Assembly: GCA_039583875.1 (NCBI GenBank)
Contig: CM077167.1
Span: forward strand, 149,623,010 to 149,687,009
Reading direction: 5' to 3'
DNA length: 64,000 bases
Origin: Platanthera guangdongensis
Taxonomy: Eukaryota; Streptophyta; Magnoliopsida; Asparagales; Orchidaceae
Both the position numbers and the translations under genes were made by a program. Below are positions 30,601 to 41,809 of this stretch, one piece after another (within the stretch, counting starts at the first letter, position 1; the number at the start of each line of letters is the position of its first letter). Under the pieces are notes generated by a model. That model ran no database searches. It saw only the letters and a program-made list of their open reading frames with translations, and was not told the DNA's origin.

Positions 30601-30996
30601 ATCAAACCCTTTAAAGGCGTATCCAGGATTCGATATTTGAAAAAGTTGAGCTCGCGGTATCTGGGTCCATTTGAAGTGGTGGAGCGAGTTGGGGAAGCTG
30701 CATATCAGCTAGCTCTTTTGGCAGACTTGGGTGGATTACACGATGTGTTTCACATCTCGTTGCTTCGGAAAGCAGTAAAGGATCCAACTCAAGTCATCGA
30801 GAATGATCGTGTGTCGGTGGAGTATGGGCTAACGACGAAGGTTAGGCCCATTCGGATCTAGGATCGTACCGAGAAACAGTTGCGGAACAAGACGATCGGG
30901 ATGGTCAAAGTCCGATGGGACAATTGCGGTCGTGAAGAACTCACATGGGAGCGAGAGCAAACCATGCGAGCTGAGTTTCCCGAGCTCTTTGTGTAA
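27633..30996 (+). pseudogene. pol: Tekay-type pol: protease, RT, RNase H, integrase, chromodomain-like tail
   Basis: Domains in order: protease ALFDTGASHSF (27665); RT with [10 protein letters not shown] (28365) and the catalytic FIDDILVYS (28668); RNase H with [15 protein letters not shown] (29110) and [14 protein letters not shown]; integrase zinc region HPGSTKMFKDMKRLFWW...CQTC (29770) and core DFVHGL, SDRDGRFTS (30140), HPQTDGQTERTHR; then a tail with KTIGMVKVRWDN and ELTWEREQTMRAEFP ending at 30996. Stops at 28166, 28256, 28448, 28772, 29354, 29597, 29627, 30502 and 30859, and a frameshift near 30290, inactivate it. Most stops fit CAG to TAG, CAA to TAA or CGA to TGA. Confidence 0.88.
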
Positions 30997-31108
30997 CTGT
31001 TGTGCAGTGTGTTACGTTGTATATACAATTGTGGAATGAAACCTCTTCTGTTGAAGTCCTTACTTGCTGCAAATTTTGGGGACAAAATTTTTGTAAGGAG
31101 GGGAGGGT
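30997..31108 (+). promoter_or_regulatory. 3' untranslated part and polypurine tract, Tekay-type element
   Basis: About 100 nt follow the pol stop; AAGGAGGGGAGGGT (31095-31108) directly precedes the TG of the 3' LTR. Confidence 0.8.
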
Positions 31109-31138
31109 TGTAACACCCCAAATCCCAGAATTTGGCAA

Positions 31139-31680
31139 AGTTGGGTGACACGGCCTGGGACACGGGTGCGTCCCAGGGCGTGTCCTGCTCGGTTGACCAG
31201 TCGACGAGCATTCAACGAAAATCCGTTCGACAAAAAATGAGGGCACACACCCTCTGACACGGGCGTGTCAAAGGCCGTATCCTCTACGGGTCGACGAATT
31301 TCAGCTCGACGAAATTGAGCTAGGGCATGTCTAGTGCCGTTTATGGGCACACGGCCTGTGACACAGGCGTGTTACAGGCCATGTCCTTTTCTGGATGTGC
31401 CCAAGACATTGAGGCCTGGTGTACAAGACCCACGACACAGGTGTGTCTTGGGTACAGGGCATGTGACACGGGCGTGTCACTGGCCATGTTCCTGTCGGGT
31501 TGAGATTGATTTTTGTATAGCCTGATGTACACGGCCACAGACACGGGCGTGTCTGAAGGCATGTCATGTGACACGGCCTGTGACACGGGCGTGTCACATG
31601 GGTGTGTACTGGACTGGATAAGTCGGTTGAGCACCGCTTGAGGTACACGGCCTGGGACACGGGCGTGTCACATGCCGTGT
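31139..31680. repeat. ACACGGGCGTGTC palindromes in LTR
   Basis: At least six hairpin-forming sites such as GACACGGGCGTGTC and CTCGACGAA/TTCGTCGAG-type pairs lie within the first 570 bp of the LTR. Counterparts exist at 18166-18600 and 24060-24310. Confidence 0.8.
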
Positions 31681-31969
31681 CAGGCAAAAAAATATGATTT
31701 TATGGCAAAATCATGGCTTTCCATTTCTTCAGCTGTGATCCAATGGCTGAGGTTCCTCCCTGTGTCCTTAAGGCCGGAAATGAGATGAGAACTCTCATTT
31801 GTCATTTGGCCTTCATCTTTCTAAAGTTTAGAGAGAGAGAAAGAGAGGAAGACGGAGGGGGAGGAAGAGGAGTTGGCCACCGGTGGTGCTGCAGAGTTCC
31901 GGCTAGAGATCCGAGGCCAGCGTTGTGGAGGAAACGCCGTTGCGGTTCTTTCAAGCCAGCTAGGAGCTC

Positions 31970-31993
31970 ATGGAGCCGAAGCAGTCTTCAAGG
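31970..31993 (+). CDS. LTR mini-exon MEPKQSSR with splice donor (3' LTR copy)
   Basis: Counterpart of 24602-24625 with two residue changes (Ala to Glu, Arg to Gln), then GTAACG. In a 3' LTR it has no downstream gag. Confidence 0.5.
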
Positions 31994-32214
31994 GTAACGA
32001 CTTTTCTTCCTAGCCATGTGAAAGCTTCCTTTTTGGCATGTGCATATGATTCCCCCACCAGAGGGTGGCGTGTTATGGGAGTCTCTTGGGTTGATTTATG
32101 GAATCCCCATTTATTTGGCATATAGATTCGAAAATGGAGTACAGAATAGGTGTAATCCCCCAAAATTCGAAAAAAGGACGAGTAGCATTGAGAGCCAAGT
32201 TTGGGTCTTGGTAA

Positions 32215-32870
32215 GGGTCACACGGTATAGGACACGGGCGTGCCCATGACCGTGTCGCACCGGGTTCGTCGAGAGCCCGGGAAGTCGACGATTTTCGCTC
32301 GACGAAGTTTCGAGATAGGGAACACGGCCAAGGACACGGGCGTGTCCATGGACGTGTCGTGTCAGGTTCGTCGAGAGCCCGGGTGGTCAACGAACTGCGT
32401 TCGACGATATGTCGAGATAGTGAACACAGCTTGGGACACATGCATGTCCAAGGCCGTGTCGTGCGCGTGTTCGACGAATTTTCCACGAGGTCGACGAAGA
32501 GGCAGTCGACGATCGTCGAGACTTCGAACATGGCCTGAGACACGGGCGTGTCCCAGGCCATGTCCTTATCGAGTTGTGAGTCATGCCGTGTAAGGGGGTT
32601 GAACACGGCCTGGAGCCCAGGCGTGTTCGGCATGACACGGTCATGTCAATTTCGACACGGGCATTTCGTTTGCCCGTGTCCTTCTCGAGTGGTTTTTGAG
32701 GCTGTGTCGATGGAGGAACACGCCTAGCAACACGAGCGTGTACTGCATGACACGGGCGTGTCAGCTGTGACACGGGCGTGTTCCGAGCCCGTGTCCTGTT
32801 TCTTGGTGCGATGGTTTTGGCGGCGATTGAGACACACGGCCTTGGATACTGGCATGTCTCAAGCCGTGTT
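32215..32870. repeat. Mixed ACACGGGCGTGTC and TCGACGA palindromes
   Basis: At least eight GACACGGGCGTGTC-like sites alternate with TCGACGA/TCGTCGA pairs. The second type shares its TCGA core with the palindromes of the SIRE-type copia LTR. Confidence 0.75.
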
Positions 32871-33157
32871 CGGCCCAGGTATTTTGATTTTTAGTTCGGA
32901 TCGTGGACGTTCGTTTCCTTCTTTTGGGATCTGATGGTCCAGGGTTTCCCTTGCTGAGTTAAGTCCGGGAATAGGGTTTAGAAACCCTCATTATTCTTCA
33001 AACACTCTCTTTCTAAGATCTAGAGAGAAGGGAAAGCAAGGAAGGAGGGGAAGGAGAGATCCGACTGCCGGAGAAGATTCGGTGCTCCAAATCGCGAGCC
33101 GAGTCCAGATCCGTGGACACAAGACCGTTGCGAAGATTTTCATCTGGCTAAGTTGCC

Positions 33158-33181
33158 ATGGCTAGGAAGAGGGGTCGGAAG
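33158..33181 (+). CDS. LTR mini-exon MARKRGRK with splice donor
   Basis: ATG plus seven codons (MARKRGRK), then GTAACG. Same length and donor position as the other LTR mini-exons despite a different coding sequence; all copies encode a short basic peptide. Confidence 0.55.
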
Positions 33182-33724
33182 GTAACGACACTTCTCCTCT
33201 TGGTTTTAGGATGCATGTTTAACATCTTTTACTTTCTAGTTTTTGGGCACCAAACTATCAAATGAGAGGGGTTTGGGTCGCCATGGTTCAAGAGAAATCT
33301 CTGGGTCGATTGAGTCCGTCCCCGGCATGTTTTTGCATTAGAGATCCGCTCCGCTAATGGATTAGGCATGGTGGGTGAAGCCGTAGTCGCGACCGTTAGT
33401 CCGACTCGGTGATGTTGCATACAAGCTTTAAGGATTCGTAGATATCTGTTGCGGCAAGATGTCGTTTGTGATGTATGTGATGTTTTCCCCCTTTTCTCGA
33501 GTGAGTACGTGTAGTCGGAACCGGACAAGGTTAGTTCCTCAAGGACGGTAGATGGTTTCCTTGGTGGACAAGGTTAGCTCCGCATTGGCGGTAGATGGTT
33601 TCCTTGGTGTGCGGGGACGTTGCAGTACGAATGAGGGATTAGGGTGGGAATGGTATTTGGATTGTAATGTGCTAAGGCGTGGCTTTGTCTCCGTGGTCGG
33701 CTGGCTCTCCCATGACATGCACAG

Positions 33725-34020
33725 ATGGCAGAAAAAGCCCTCCGAGAAACTGTGGGATCGGCAAAGAAGGGAGCGCACAGGAGGAGGGCGGGCAGAGCGG
33801 CGCGGGAGGAGCGGGATCGGCGATGCGAGAGACGCGGGAGAAGCAGGAGAAGCGGGATTGGCGATGGAGAGGCGGGAGAAGCGGCGGACTCACATCGACA
33901 CAGTGTAGGAAGACGCGGGATCGGTCACGCGGGAGACGTCGCAGGTCGGCGATGCGGGATGCGGGTTCGGCGATGCGGGATGCGGGTTCGGCGATGCGGG
34001 ATGCGGGTTCAGAGATTAGG
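33725..34020 (+). repeat. GC-rich minisatellite
   Basis: GCGGGA/GATCGGCGATGCGGGA-like phrases recur, ending with three near-identical 21-bp units (CGATGCGGGATGCGGGTTCGG) at about 33952-34014. The Arg-rich reading frames here are by-products. Confidence 0.7.
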
Positions 34021-34039
34021 GATCGGAATTGGGATAGAG

Positions 34040-34230
34040 GAATCCCTCTGATACCAAATTAAATGAGAGAAAAATAAGATTAATTTATTCTTCCACTATC
34101 AGGGGATAAAATAGGAGATCTGAATACAAATAAAGGTAGTCTGCAATGTGGGACTAAACCCATTCCAGAAAATATGTTAATAAACCAGAAAATAAGTCAA
34201 TACTTTTTGAATCTCTCTTCCCGTTGGCGA
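34040..34230 (-). mobile_element. Copia-like PBS and LTR remnant, minus strand
   Basis: CTCTGATACCAA (34047-34058) is the reverse complement of the TTGGTATCAGAG primer site, so an LTR read on the minus strand should lie just to its right. GCAATGTGGGACTAAAC near 34145 resembles, inverted, the TTTAGTCCCACATTG of the young copia LTR. The remainder up to 34480 is unassigned. Confidence 0.45.
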
Positions 34231-34480
34231 TAGAAGCAACCATCAACCAGTCCACTTGCCTCAGATCTAGTGTTTGGACCTTTGGTCCTCCCTCTCCTAG
34301 TAATCTAGCACTTCCTCGTCTCGTCTAATCACCCTATCCAGACTTGCATACCATCCCTAGATCGTGCGTCAACCACATTTTGTTTGTCAACCGTTCTAGC
34401 CTACCACGGTCGATCTAGATCACGCTCCTCAACTCTTATGTCGGTTGTGTCGAAAGTGTCGCCACCGTAGTAGTCTAAGT
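34231..34480. other. Unassigned spacer
   Basis: No gene, repeat or transposon end recognised before the LTR at 34481. Confidence 0.4.
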
Positions 34481-34637
34481 TGTAATATGTTATCTTTCAA
34501 GTCGTCGTAGTCTGTTTCTGCATTTACCCCGGGTTGAGGTAGTTTGGTTGTTTCCTTACTTTAGGTTTTCCCTTACTCAAGTATATGTACGAGTAAGGGA
34601 TCTCCTGGATAGTTAATTATGTATTATTTCCTTTCCA
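34481..34637 (+). repeat. 5' LTR of the old copia element
   Basis: 157 bp; ends before CTTGGTATCAGAGC, which holds the PBS. Confidence 0.85.
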
Positions 34638-35209
34638 CTTGGTATCAGAGCTAGGTTACCACCCGTGCCGTAGTCTCCCGTCCCCCCCCTGACCGCATCT
34701 GTACCTTCTCGCTCCGATCAATCCGCCTCCAACTCCTGCTCGCACGTTAGGGATGATAGGCATCCTTCATGCCACCGCCGACTGCTGAGTGGAACGTTGC
34801 TGCCGTTCCTCCATGACGCAGTTCACATGTTCCTCCACCGCATAGTCTGCTTCGTTCCTCCTGCTCGCCCGTGCCGTCAGCCATCGATTTCTCCTTCTCT
34901 TGCGCCAGATCGGTCGTGCCGTCGTCCTGTTGTCGTCGTGCCGCCGTCTCGTTGCGCCAGATCGGCCTTGCCGTGTTGTCGTCCTGTTCATGTCGTCTGC
35001 CTTGTTGATTAACAGCCTGCTGGTGCTGTCATCTTCTCGTGACACCGACCTCCCGTGCTGTCATCTTCGCCAATGAAACTGCCGCACCTAGATGGTTGCT
35101 ATTGCTATGGTTGCATTCCGTTGCCCCTCTTGTGACTTATATATGATGAATTGATGTGTTTGCCGCTAATCGCTCCCTCTGGTTTTTTTGGTTTTCTTTT
35201 TTCGTCAAT
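34638..35209 (+). other. PBS and leader of the old copia element
   Basis: TTGGTATCAGAGC (34639-34651) is the initiator-Met PBS. The leader that follows is CT- and CG-rich without a convincing gene. Confidence 0.75.
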
Positions 35210-38200
35210 ATGGGCGATCCTGATTCTTCGGTATCCTCTCTGGGTGTGATCCAGCCTCAAATGGCTGAGCCTCAGAAGCCACATGGACACTCCAACTCCT
35301 TGAAGATTACCACAGTCCCCTTGGATGACACGAAATATCTTGAATGGTCTCGTGCCGCCCAACATGTCATCCGTATCCAACAGATGTTTGGATATATCGA
35401 TGGGACGATTAAGTAGCCCCCTGTGACTGATCACTCCAGGAAGCGTTGAGATTCTAACAACTCTCTAGTTGTTTTCTGGCTCCTGTATTCGATGTCTCCT
35501 AAGGTCTATCAGAGTTATATGCTGATGGACTCAACTTTCAAGATCTGGACACGTGCTCGCAAAACATACTCTCAGATTGGCAGTTTCACTCAGGTTTATG
35601 AGCTCACTTGCCATATTTTGAAGTTGCGCTAAGGATTGATGACTGTTTCATCACTCTTCTCGGAGTTTGAGCGTCTGCATCAAGAACTGGACTACTTTGC
35701 ACATTTCACTCCAGCGTGTACAACTGATGTCGTCCAGTTAAAGTAAAGGGAGGACCGCTTTCGTCTTCATGTCATCTTGATGGGATTGAATATGAAATTT
35801 GATATTGTTCGGACACATGTTCTCCGCCTCTCTCCTCTCCCCTCTCTTTGGGAGGCTTTAAGTATGGTTCTGAGTGATGAAGACCACCACAAGTCTCTCA
35901 GTGTTATGACTCCTCCAGATTGTTCTGCCCTGACTAGTGTTGGTCGTGGGTGATGCTACCGTTCTCATGATGCTGCTTACACTATAACACTACTAATGTC
36001 TATGATGAGTCCCAGTCTCCTGTTTCTTCCTCTCTTACAGCACATGAATTGGATGTTTTTCTGTTAACGGATCGTTGTCCTTCATTGCGGGTAAAGACGA
36101 CATCTCTTGTTCTCCGTCCATATCTCTTCCCTCTGTTCTTCATGTTCTCTTCTTTTCTCGCAATTTACTTTCCATCAACAATATTACAAAATCTCTTAAC
36201 TGCTCTGTAACTTTTTTCCCTGATTCTTATGTTTTTCAGGAACTGTATACAAAGAGGAACATTGACAGTGGTAGGTGCAATGACAGCTTGTACTACCTGG
36301 ACACTCATCCCCTCTCTCAGGCTCTTTCCCGTTCGACTATTACTGCGGAGGATGTTCGTCACTAGCACCTGCGTCTAGGACATCCGTCCTCCGTTTATCT
36401 GCAAAAACTATTTCCTGCTTTTTTACCTTTTCTTCAGAACTTTTCTTGTGATGAATGTGATAGGTCTAAACATGTGTGATAGACTTCTTCACATCTTTCT
36501 TTCCCTAGTAGTGTTCCCTTTGATGTTATACATTCTGATGTTTGGGGGTCATCCCCTGTTGTATATTCAACTGATTTTCGATGGCTTGTCACTTTTATTG
36601 ATTGCTTCCCATGTACTACGTGAGTTTATCTGTTGAAAAAAAAATGAAGTTTTTCTTTGTTTCAAAGTTTTTCATAAAACGGTGCAAACACAATTTAATG
36701 CTTATATCTGTATTCTTCAAAGTGACAATGAGGGGAGTATGATGATCGGGGTACCTTTGGCTCTTACCTCACGTCTCACGGTAGCATCCACCAAAAAACT
36801 TGTGTTTACACCTCTACTTAGAACGGAGTGGCCAAACGGAAAAATCGGCACCTCCTCAGGGTTGCTCGTTGTCTCCTATTAACGATGCACCTCCCTAAAC
36901 CATGTTAGGGTGATGCGGTACTTACAACTGCTCACCTTATCAACTGTCTTCCTTCTCGTGTCCTTTCTTTTACTACTCCTTTAGCTCGTCTCTCCATCTC
37001 TGGCGTGGTTCATACTTCTCCTTTGCCACCCCGTGTCTTTGGGTGTGCCTGTTTCATGCATGTGCACCAATCCCATCGTGACAAATTTAACCCTCGGGCT
37101 CAACATTGTGTCTTCCTTTGTTATTCTTCCACGACGAAAGGGTATCGCTGTTATCACCCCCCCACCCCCTCTCGTCATATGTTATATACCATGGATGTCA
37201 CTTTCCGGGAGGGGGAGCCCTATTTTCTGTCCTCGACTCATTGTTTTCGTCAGGGGGAGAGTGGTAGTGATACAGATGTTACTCATGTCCCTCTTCCTCT
37301 TCTCCCTTCCATCTCCTTCATTCCTTCACCTCATTCCACTCTGATACCCATAGCTCCTATCCCGGTTCCGGACTCCTCTACTACGATTTCTCTTTTTCCC
37401 CATGTATACCATCGTCGTTTAGGTACACAGGCCACCATAGATCCAACTCTACAGTTGCCGACTTCAGACTCAGATTTTGATGATGCTGATCTGCGTATTC
37501 CTCTTGCTTTGCTAAAGAAGTGTAAAACTACTTGTACGCAACATCCGATTTCTAATCATGTGGCTTATCATCATCTTACTATGATTCATCAGACTTTTGT
37601 TTCATCATCTTACATAGGCTATGCAAGATGAGATGTCTATCTTGGACAAAAATCACACGTGGGATATCTCCGCTTTCCCTTCAGGAAAGAAAGCTATAGG
37701 TTCCTGGTGGATCTTCTCTGTTAAGCAGAACCAAGATGGCAGGTGGAACAGTACAAAGCACGTCTGGTCGCTCAAGGATACACCTAGACTCAAGGAGTTG
37801 ATTATCAGAAGACTTTTGCTCCCGTAGCAAAGTTGGACTCTATTCGGATATTGTTATCATGTGTTGCTTGCCTGGACTGGGACCTCCATCAACTGGACGT
37901 GAAAAATGTGTTCCTCCACGGTGAGCTTGAGGAGGAGGTGTACATGAAATTTCCTCCAGGTTTTGTGAAGAAAAGAACTGAAGTGTTTGTCTGCCGCCTA
38001 AGGAAATCCTTATATGTCCTGAAGCAATCACTTAGGGCCTGGTTAAGGAGATTTCTCACGACGATGCTCAAGTTTGGGTACAAGCAAGCTTAATCTGATC
38101 ATACCATGTTTATCCAGAGACATGAACATCGTGTTGTGGCTCTCATTGTCTACGTGGATGAGATCGTGATTACTGGAAATGACACAGGAGATTGTCAATC

Positions 38201-38958
38201 TCAAGACCCTCCCGTCTGCAGAATTTGAAGTGAAAGACTTGGGAATATTACGACACTTCCTGAGTATCGAAGTGGTCAGATCTGAGCAGGGTATCTTTAT
38301 ATCTCAACAAAAGTACATATTGGATCTCCTAAAGGAAACGGGTATGCTCGGTTGTGTTCCTGTGAACACCCCTATGCAGTTGGCATTCTCCTAGAATCAG
38401 ACATCAAGAAGCGGCGTATCGTTTGCTACAATATTTAAAGAAAGCTCATGTTTGTGGTCTCTTATTCTCCAGGAACAACTTGAAGATTGAGGTTTTCATC
38501 GATGCTGCTGGTTACCGTGATTACAGGAAAATCCACAACAAGATACTGCTCCTTTGTTGGTGAAAACCTTGTAACGTGGCGTACCAAGAAGCAGAATATG
38601 GTGGCTAGATCAAGTGCAGAGGCAGAATATTGTGTCATATCTCAAGGCTTATGTGAGGGGCTATGGTTGCGTACTGTGTTACAGTATATGGGTTTCTCTG
38701 TGACAGCCCCTTTCTCTTTGTTCTGTGACAATAAAGCAACCATTAATATTGCTCATAACCCGGTCCAACATGACAGGACAAAGCATGTTGAGGTTGATTG
38801 ACACTTTATCAAAGATCACTTGGATAAAAAACAGTTGTTACTCCGTTTGTTCATTCCAAAGATCAGCTGGTCGATGTGTTTACCGAAAGCTTGGGGCGTG
38901 ACGTGTTTACCGACGATATTCAAAAGTTTGGGATAACCGACATCTTCGGTCCGACTTG
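35210..38958 (+). pseudogene. gag-pol: Decayed copia gag-pol
   Basis: Gag starts with ATG 35210 (MGDPDSSVSSLG) and reads LDDTKYLEWSRAAQHVIR before the first stop at 35414. Protease and pre-integrase remnants follow at 36075-36420. Integrase pieces include VIHSDVWGS (36520), TFIDCFP and KNRHLLRVA (36850), and the post-core VFGCACFMHV is at 37035. Reverse transcriptase has QLDVKNVFLHG (37890) and YVDEIVITGND (38150), where the usual catalytic YVDD has become YVDE. RNase H shows ARSSAEAEYCVIS (38610) and DRTKHVEVD (38775). There are more than ten stops and several frameshifts. Confidence 0.85.
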
Positions 38959-38959
38959 A

Positions 38960-38969
38960 GAGGGAGAGT
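38960..38969 (+). promoter_or_regulatory. Polypurine tract of the old copia element
   Basis: GAGAGGGAGAG precedes the TG of the 3' LTR. Confidence 0.7.
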
Positions 38970-39126
38970 TGTAATATGTAATTTTTCAAGTCGCCGTAGT
39001 CCGTTTCTATATTTATCCCGGGTTGGGGTAGTTTGGTCTTTTCCTTGTTTTAGATTTTCATTTACTCAAGTATATGTATGAGTAATGGACCTCTTGGATA
39101 ATTAATTACGTATTATTTGCTTTCCA
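38970..39126 (+). repeat. 3' LTR of the old copia element
   Basis: 157 bp, clearly diverged from the left copy (for example TCTTTCAAGTCGTCG against TTTTTCAAGTCGCCG). Confidence 0.85.
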
Positions 39127-39822
39127 CTATCTATTGCACCTCAATGCACCGTCAAACGGAGCTCTCTATGGATGCTGGAAAGCAGAAGCATGGCCCACAA
39201 AAAAAGATGTTTCCTCCTCCATTAAGTCCCTATTTGGGCAGGTGGATCCTCGCCAGGTTTGGAAACAACCTATTTTGGCACGTCATATTTGGAGAATCAT
39301 AACTTTCTAACTGTAAGAAGCCACAAAACATGTAACTCCAATTCGGAAAGGCAAGAAAATGCTTTACATGCCTAAATTGTCAAATGCATGCTCGGTTTGG
39401 CTTAAGGGACTTACTTACAATAAGCAAACTTCAGGTTGGAGGCATATTTCAGAATATATAAATAACAACTTGTTTTATGTTGAAGGTGTTGAAAGAGGAC
39501 TTTACCTTGATCTAGCTCAAATTATTCTAAGTAGTGTAAGAAAATCTCTAAACACTATGACATGGGTTGAAAGACCACCTCCAAAGATCAAAAAGGAGGA
39601 TTTTGCGAATCAAATCAATGCAAATGTGATTGCAGATCACCATCTTAAGGCAAATAAAGAAGGCTAGAGCATATAATCGTCTTTGCAGAGACGTCCAGGT
39701 TGGGTCGACATTGTGCTCTCCTCGTTCGAGAGGGCTTGTCATGCATCCGAGGGTAGAGTGATGAGAGTCAATTGGATCCAGGAGATTCAATATAAAAACA
39801 CCAAAGAATTGTATTATTGCAA
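39127..39822 (+). other. Unassigned DNA with a 102-codon frame
   Basis: A frame at 39359-39667 (MLYMPKLSNACSV...) has ordinary amino-acid composition and ends HHLKANKEG, but I do not recognise it. It could be a fragment of a transposon or host exon. Nothing else is seen here. Confidence 0.3.
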
Positions 39823-39856
39823 CACTACTAGAAATATGAGTTTTGGCTACACTTTT
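39823..39856 (+). mobile_element. CACTA-like transposon end
   Basis: CACTACTAGAAATATGAG is a typical CACTA (En/Spm) terminus. After the solo LTR the sequence continues at 41815 with repeated GTGGCTA, TAGCCACGGTTACG and ATGGCTAATA motifs, typical of subterminal repeats. The other terminus is not found, so this is probably a truncated or non-autonomous copy. Confidence 0.5.
39852..39856. repeat. Target site duplication CTTTT, left copy
   Basis: Matches 41810-41814 on the other side of the solo LTR. The low complexity of the pentamer lowers the certainty somewhat. Confidence 0.75.
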
Positions 39857-40764
39857 TGTAACACCATGCCCGTCACAAAGAATATAACAGATGATCCGAC
39901 CGGGGTCCGACGCCATATTCAACGAACAGACTGCGGAGTTATGAAACGAAACGAAACGAAACGAAACATCCAACCAGCCTAACACAGAGTTTCACAACTA
40001 ACGGAAGTATTTAATATAGATAACTCATCAAAGGAATGTCCACTAAAATTCACTGGAATGAATGTACACAAAAGAGTTTGGCCATAAAGCTTTACAAACC
40101 GGTGTTCATGTTTACATAACAAAAGTGAATTTCATACATCGGCACGCAGACCGACAACACATGAAAACAGTAAACGGGAACTTGGGCCTACGAGGGCCAG
40201 CACAGTAAAGGGGGCTTCAGACCGCCACTACCCGCTCGGCTCGCCAGTACCAACACAAGTACATTCCATGAAGACGTGCCAAAATAAAGCAACATTCAGC
40301 TTTAGATGACCATAATTATAACAACCTCACCCCATACCCGGGACGGTTGTACTCCATCCCTGCAAGCAAGCATAGACACACACAGCCACACGCTTCGTGA
40401 ACTCAGGACACATTATTAGATGTACTGAGATTCAAGTCTCACCTCCATTCTAAGCATCAACAACTTAGACGGCCAATTTTGAGCATTTAACCAATCAAGC
40501 ACAACGAAAGCCATGTACTTTAGGAAATCTTGCCGGACGACATAGCACAGGTACATTTCAGTCACATCTCGTTGCTCAAATCGCCATGTCTATGAGACAC
40601 GACGCGGGTCAGCCTCCCCTTTCCTGTTCATATCATAACCAACGTTATGTTCCACAGCCGGCACTCAAGGCCACCAAAGCTGGTCACAGCAGGCTCAACA
40701 GCTTAACATGCTACCTACCTTGTCCCCAGACATAGGCTTTGTAATCACAAATAAAGCTCTCTAG

Positions 40765-40905
40765 GAGCTATCGCCAGCGATATCACTACCGTTGCGCGAT
40801 ATTGACAAAACCACCAATCTGTCTCAGTCTCGTGTTTACACCCATCACATACAACTGCTCACTAGTTTCTACCAGCAGAGCTATCACCAGTGATATCACT
40901 ATCGC
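40765..40905. repeat. CTATCGCC/GGCGATAG palindromes, inner group
   Basis: Pairs such as CTATCGCCAGCGATATCAC and CTATCACCAGTGATATC occur here; a second group lies at 41595-41765, close to the sense start of the LTR. Confidence 0.65.
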
Positions 40906-41265
40906 GGGCGAAAGCAATAAAATTGTGTTTTTGTGGCAATCTCAGGTGTTTCCTGGAGACACCCTCCAGTACTTCTGCAGCAAACTGCATCACCCCAAAA
41001 GTCCGTAAACTACGCGTTTTTTTCCACAGAGTCCTCTCCGACACGCAAATCAATCATCATCAATCCAGATCAACTTGTTCAGATGAGCTTCATACATCAT
41101 GTATATGCCTGTACAACGATCCGGACACTACATGCAATTTCTATCGGAGATACTCCGTATCAACCCGAAGGAAGTAGCTCACTCTATCAATTGATGGGGA
41201 CTTCCAGGCAACGATGTCAAATAAGAGGACTATCATGTCCAAGTATCCAGAAGAAGAGTCGTTAC

Positions 41266-41289
41266 CATCATAGATCGTTTCAGAGCCAT
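41266..41289 (-). CDS. LTR mini-exon MALKRSMM with splice donor, minus strand
   Basis: On the minus strand ATG plus seven codons (MALKRSMM), then GTAACGAC. Fifth copy of the 24-nt mini-exon and donor, in the opposite orientation, about 520 nt from the LTR start as at 16540. Confidence 0.55.
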
Positions 41290-41594
41290 GAAGTTGCAGT
41301 TGATCTGGATGGAATCACTCGCAACGCTTTCCTCTCCACGGATCTAGCTCTGGCTCGCGATTCCGACCTCAGAAGTTCCTCCAATTGCTTCAAATCTCCC
41401 CCTTAAGGGCTGAGAACCATCTCCCCTTTCTTCCTTTTCTTCTTTTCTCAAATTGAAAGAGAGAGAGTGATCAAGAGGAAATGAGAAGAGAAATCCCTTC
41501 TCCGGCCCTTATCACACGCAGGATTAAACCCAGTCATCTGATCCTAATGCCAAAATAAATGGATGACCCAGATTTAATCGGAGCATTCAAACCA

Positions 41595-41765
41595 AATCAC
41601 TATCGTCGGGCGATATCATTATCGTTGGGCGATAGCTCAAACAGTGGCCTCTTGACCAAGTCAATGCCGCTCATCAACCGTTTCACAGCCAACTAATACG
41701 TGACTACCTGCCACGTGACACACTATCGCCTGACAATATCGCTATCGCCAGCGATAGCGCGAAAA
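41595..41765. repeat. CTATCGCC/GGCGATAG palindromes near the LTR start
   Basis: CTATCGTCGGGCGATATC, TATCGTTGGGCGATAG and CTATCGCCAGCGATAG lie in the first 215 bp of the LTR in sense direction. Confidence 0.7.
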
Positions 41766-41809
41766 TTCTATTTGTTGCTTTTTAATTGAGGGAAAACTGA
41801 GGCGTTACA

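Larger units (their letters stand above)
18526..32150 (+). mobile_element. Decayed Tekay-type chromovirus, split by a young copia element
   Basis: Parts in order are: 5' LTR remnant (18526-18614, then 24034-26205 after the copia insertion), PBS, leader with splice acceptor, gag, protease, RT, RNase H, integrase, chromodomain-like tail, polypurine tract and a truncated 3' LTR (31109-32150). The first roughly 200 bp of the 5' LTR are missing, replaced by the inverted fragment. Ten in-frame stops and one frameshift make it inactive. Assignment to the Tekay/Del group rests on the integrase and the C-terminal region with KTIGMVKVRWDN and ELTWERE. Confidence 0.8.
31109..32150 (+). repeat. 3' LTR of the Tekay-type element, truncated
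   Basis: Begins TGTAACACCCCAAATCCC and follows the 5' LTR closely up to GGAGTACAGAATAG, where a different LTR begins (TGTAATCCCCC at 32151). Palindromes ACACGGGCGTGTC occupy 31139-31680. The mini-exon is at 31970-31993. About 1.4 kb of its 3' part, compared with the 5' LTR, is absent. Confidence 0.85.
32151..33700 (+). mobile_element. Fragment of another chromovirus LTR
   Basis: Begins TGTAATCCCCCAAAATTCG. Palindromes (GACACGGGCGTGTC, GTTCGTCGAG, CGTCGACGATCGTCGAG) fill 32215-32870, followed by the paired GGGTTTAGAAACCC near 32974, a GA-rich stretch and the mini-exon at 33158. The right end is not defined. Confidence 0.6.
34481..39126 (+). mobile_element. Old, heavily mutated Ty1/copia retrotransposon
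   Basis: Two 157-bp LTRs (34481-34637 and 38970-39126) begin TGTAATATGT and end TTTCCA but differ at many positions. PBS and polypurine tract are visible. The flanking pentamers (TAAGT, CTATC) do not match, so no target duplication is seen. Gag and pol are recognisable but full of stops and frameshifts. Confidence 0.85.
39857..41809 (-). mobile_element. Solo chromovirus LTR, minus strand
   Basis: 1953 bp with TG...CA ends: plus strand TGTAACACCATG to GAGGCGTTACA, flanked by CTTTT. No internal region, so recombination between the LTRs has removed the body. On the minus strand the start TGTAACGCCTCAGTTTTCCC resembles the LTR at 16072. It holds CTATCGCCAGCGATAG-type palindromes and the mini-exon at 41266-41289. 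The 11-copy 5-mer ACGAA at 39943-39965 is part of a short GAAAC repeat. Confidence 0.82.

Noticed and set aside
33552..34062. Arg/Gly-rich plus-strand frames
   Set aside because: They follow the GC-rich minisatellite and its 21-bp units.
34481..39126. Target site duplication for the old copia element
   Set aside because: Flanking pentamers TAAGT and CTATC do not match; age or recombination could have removed it.
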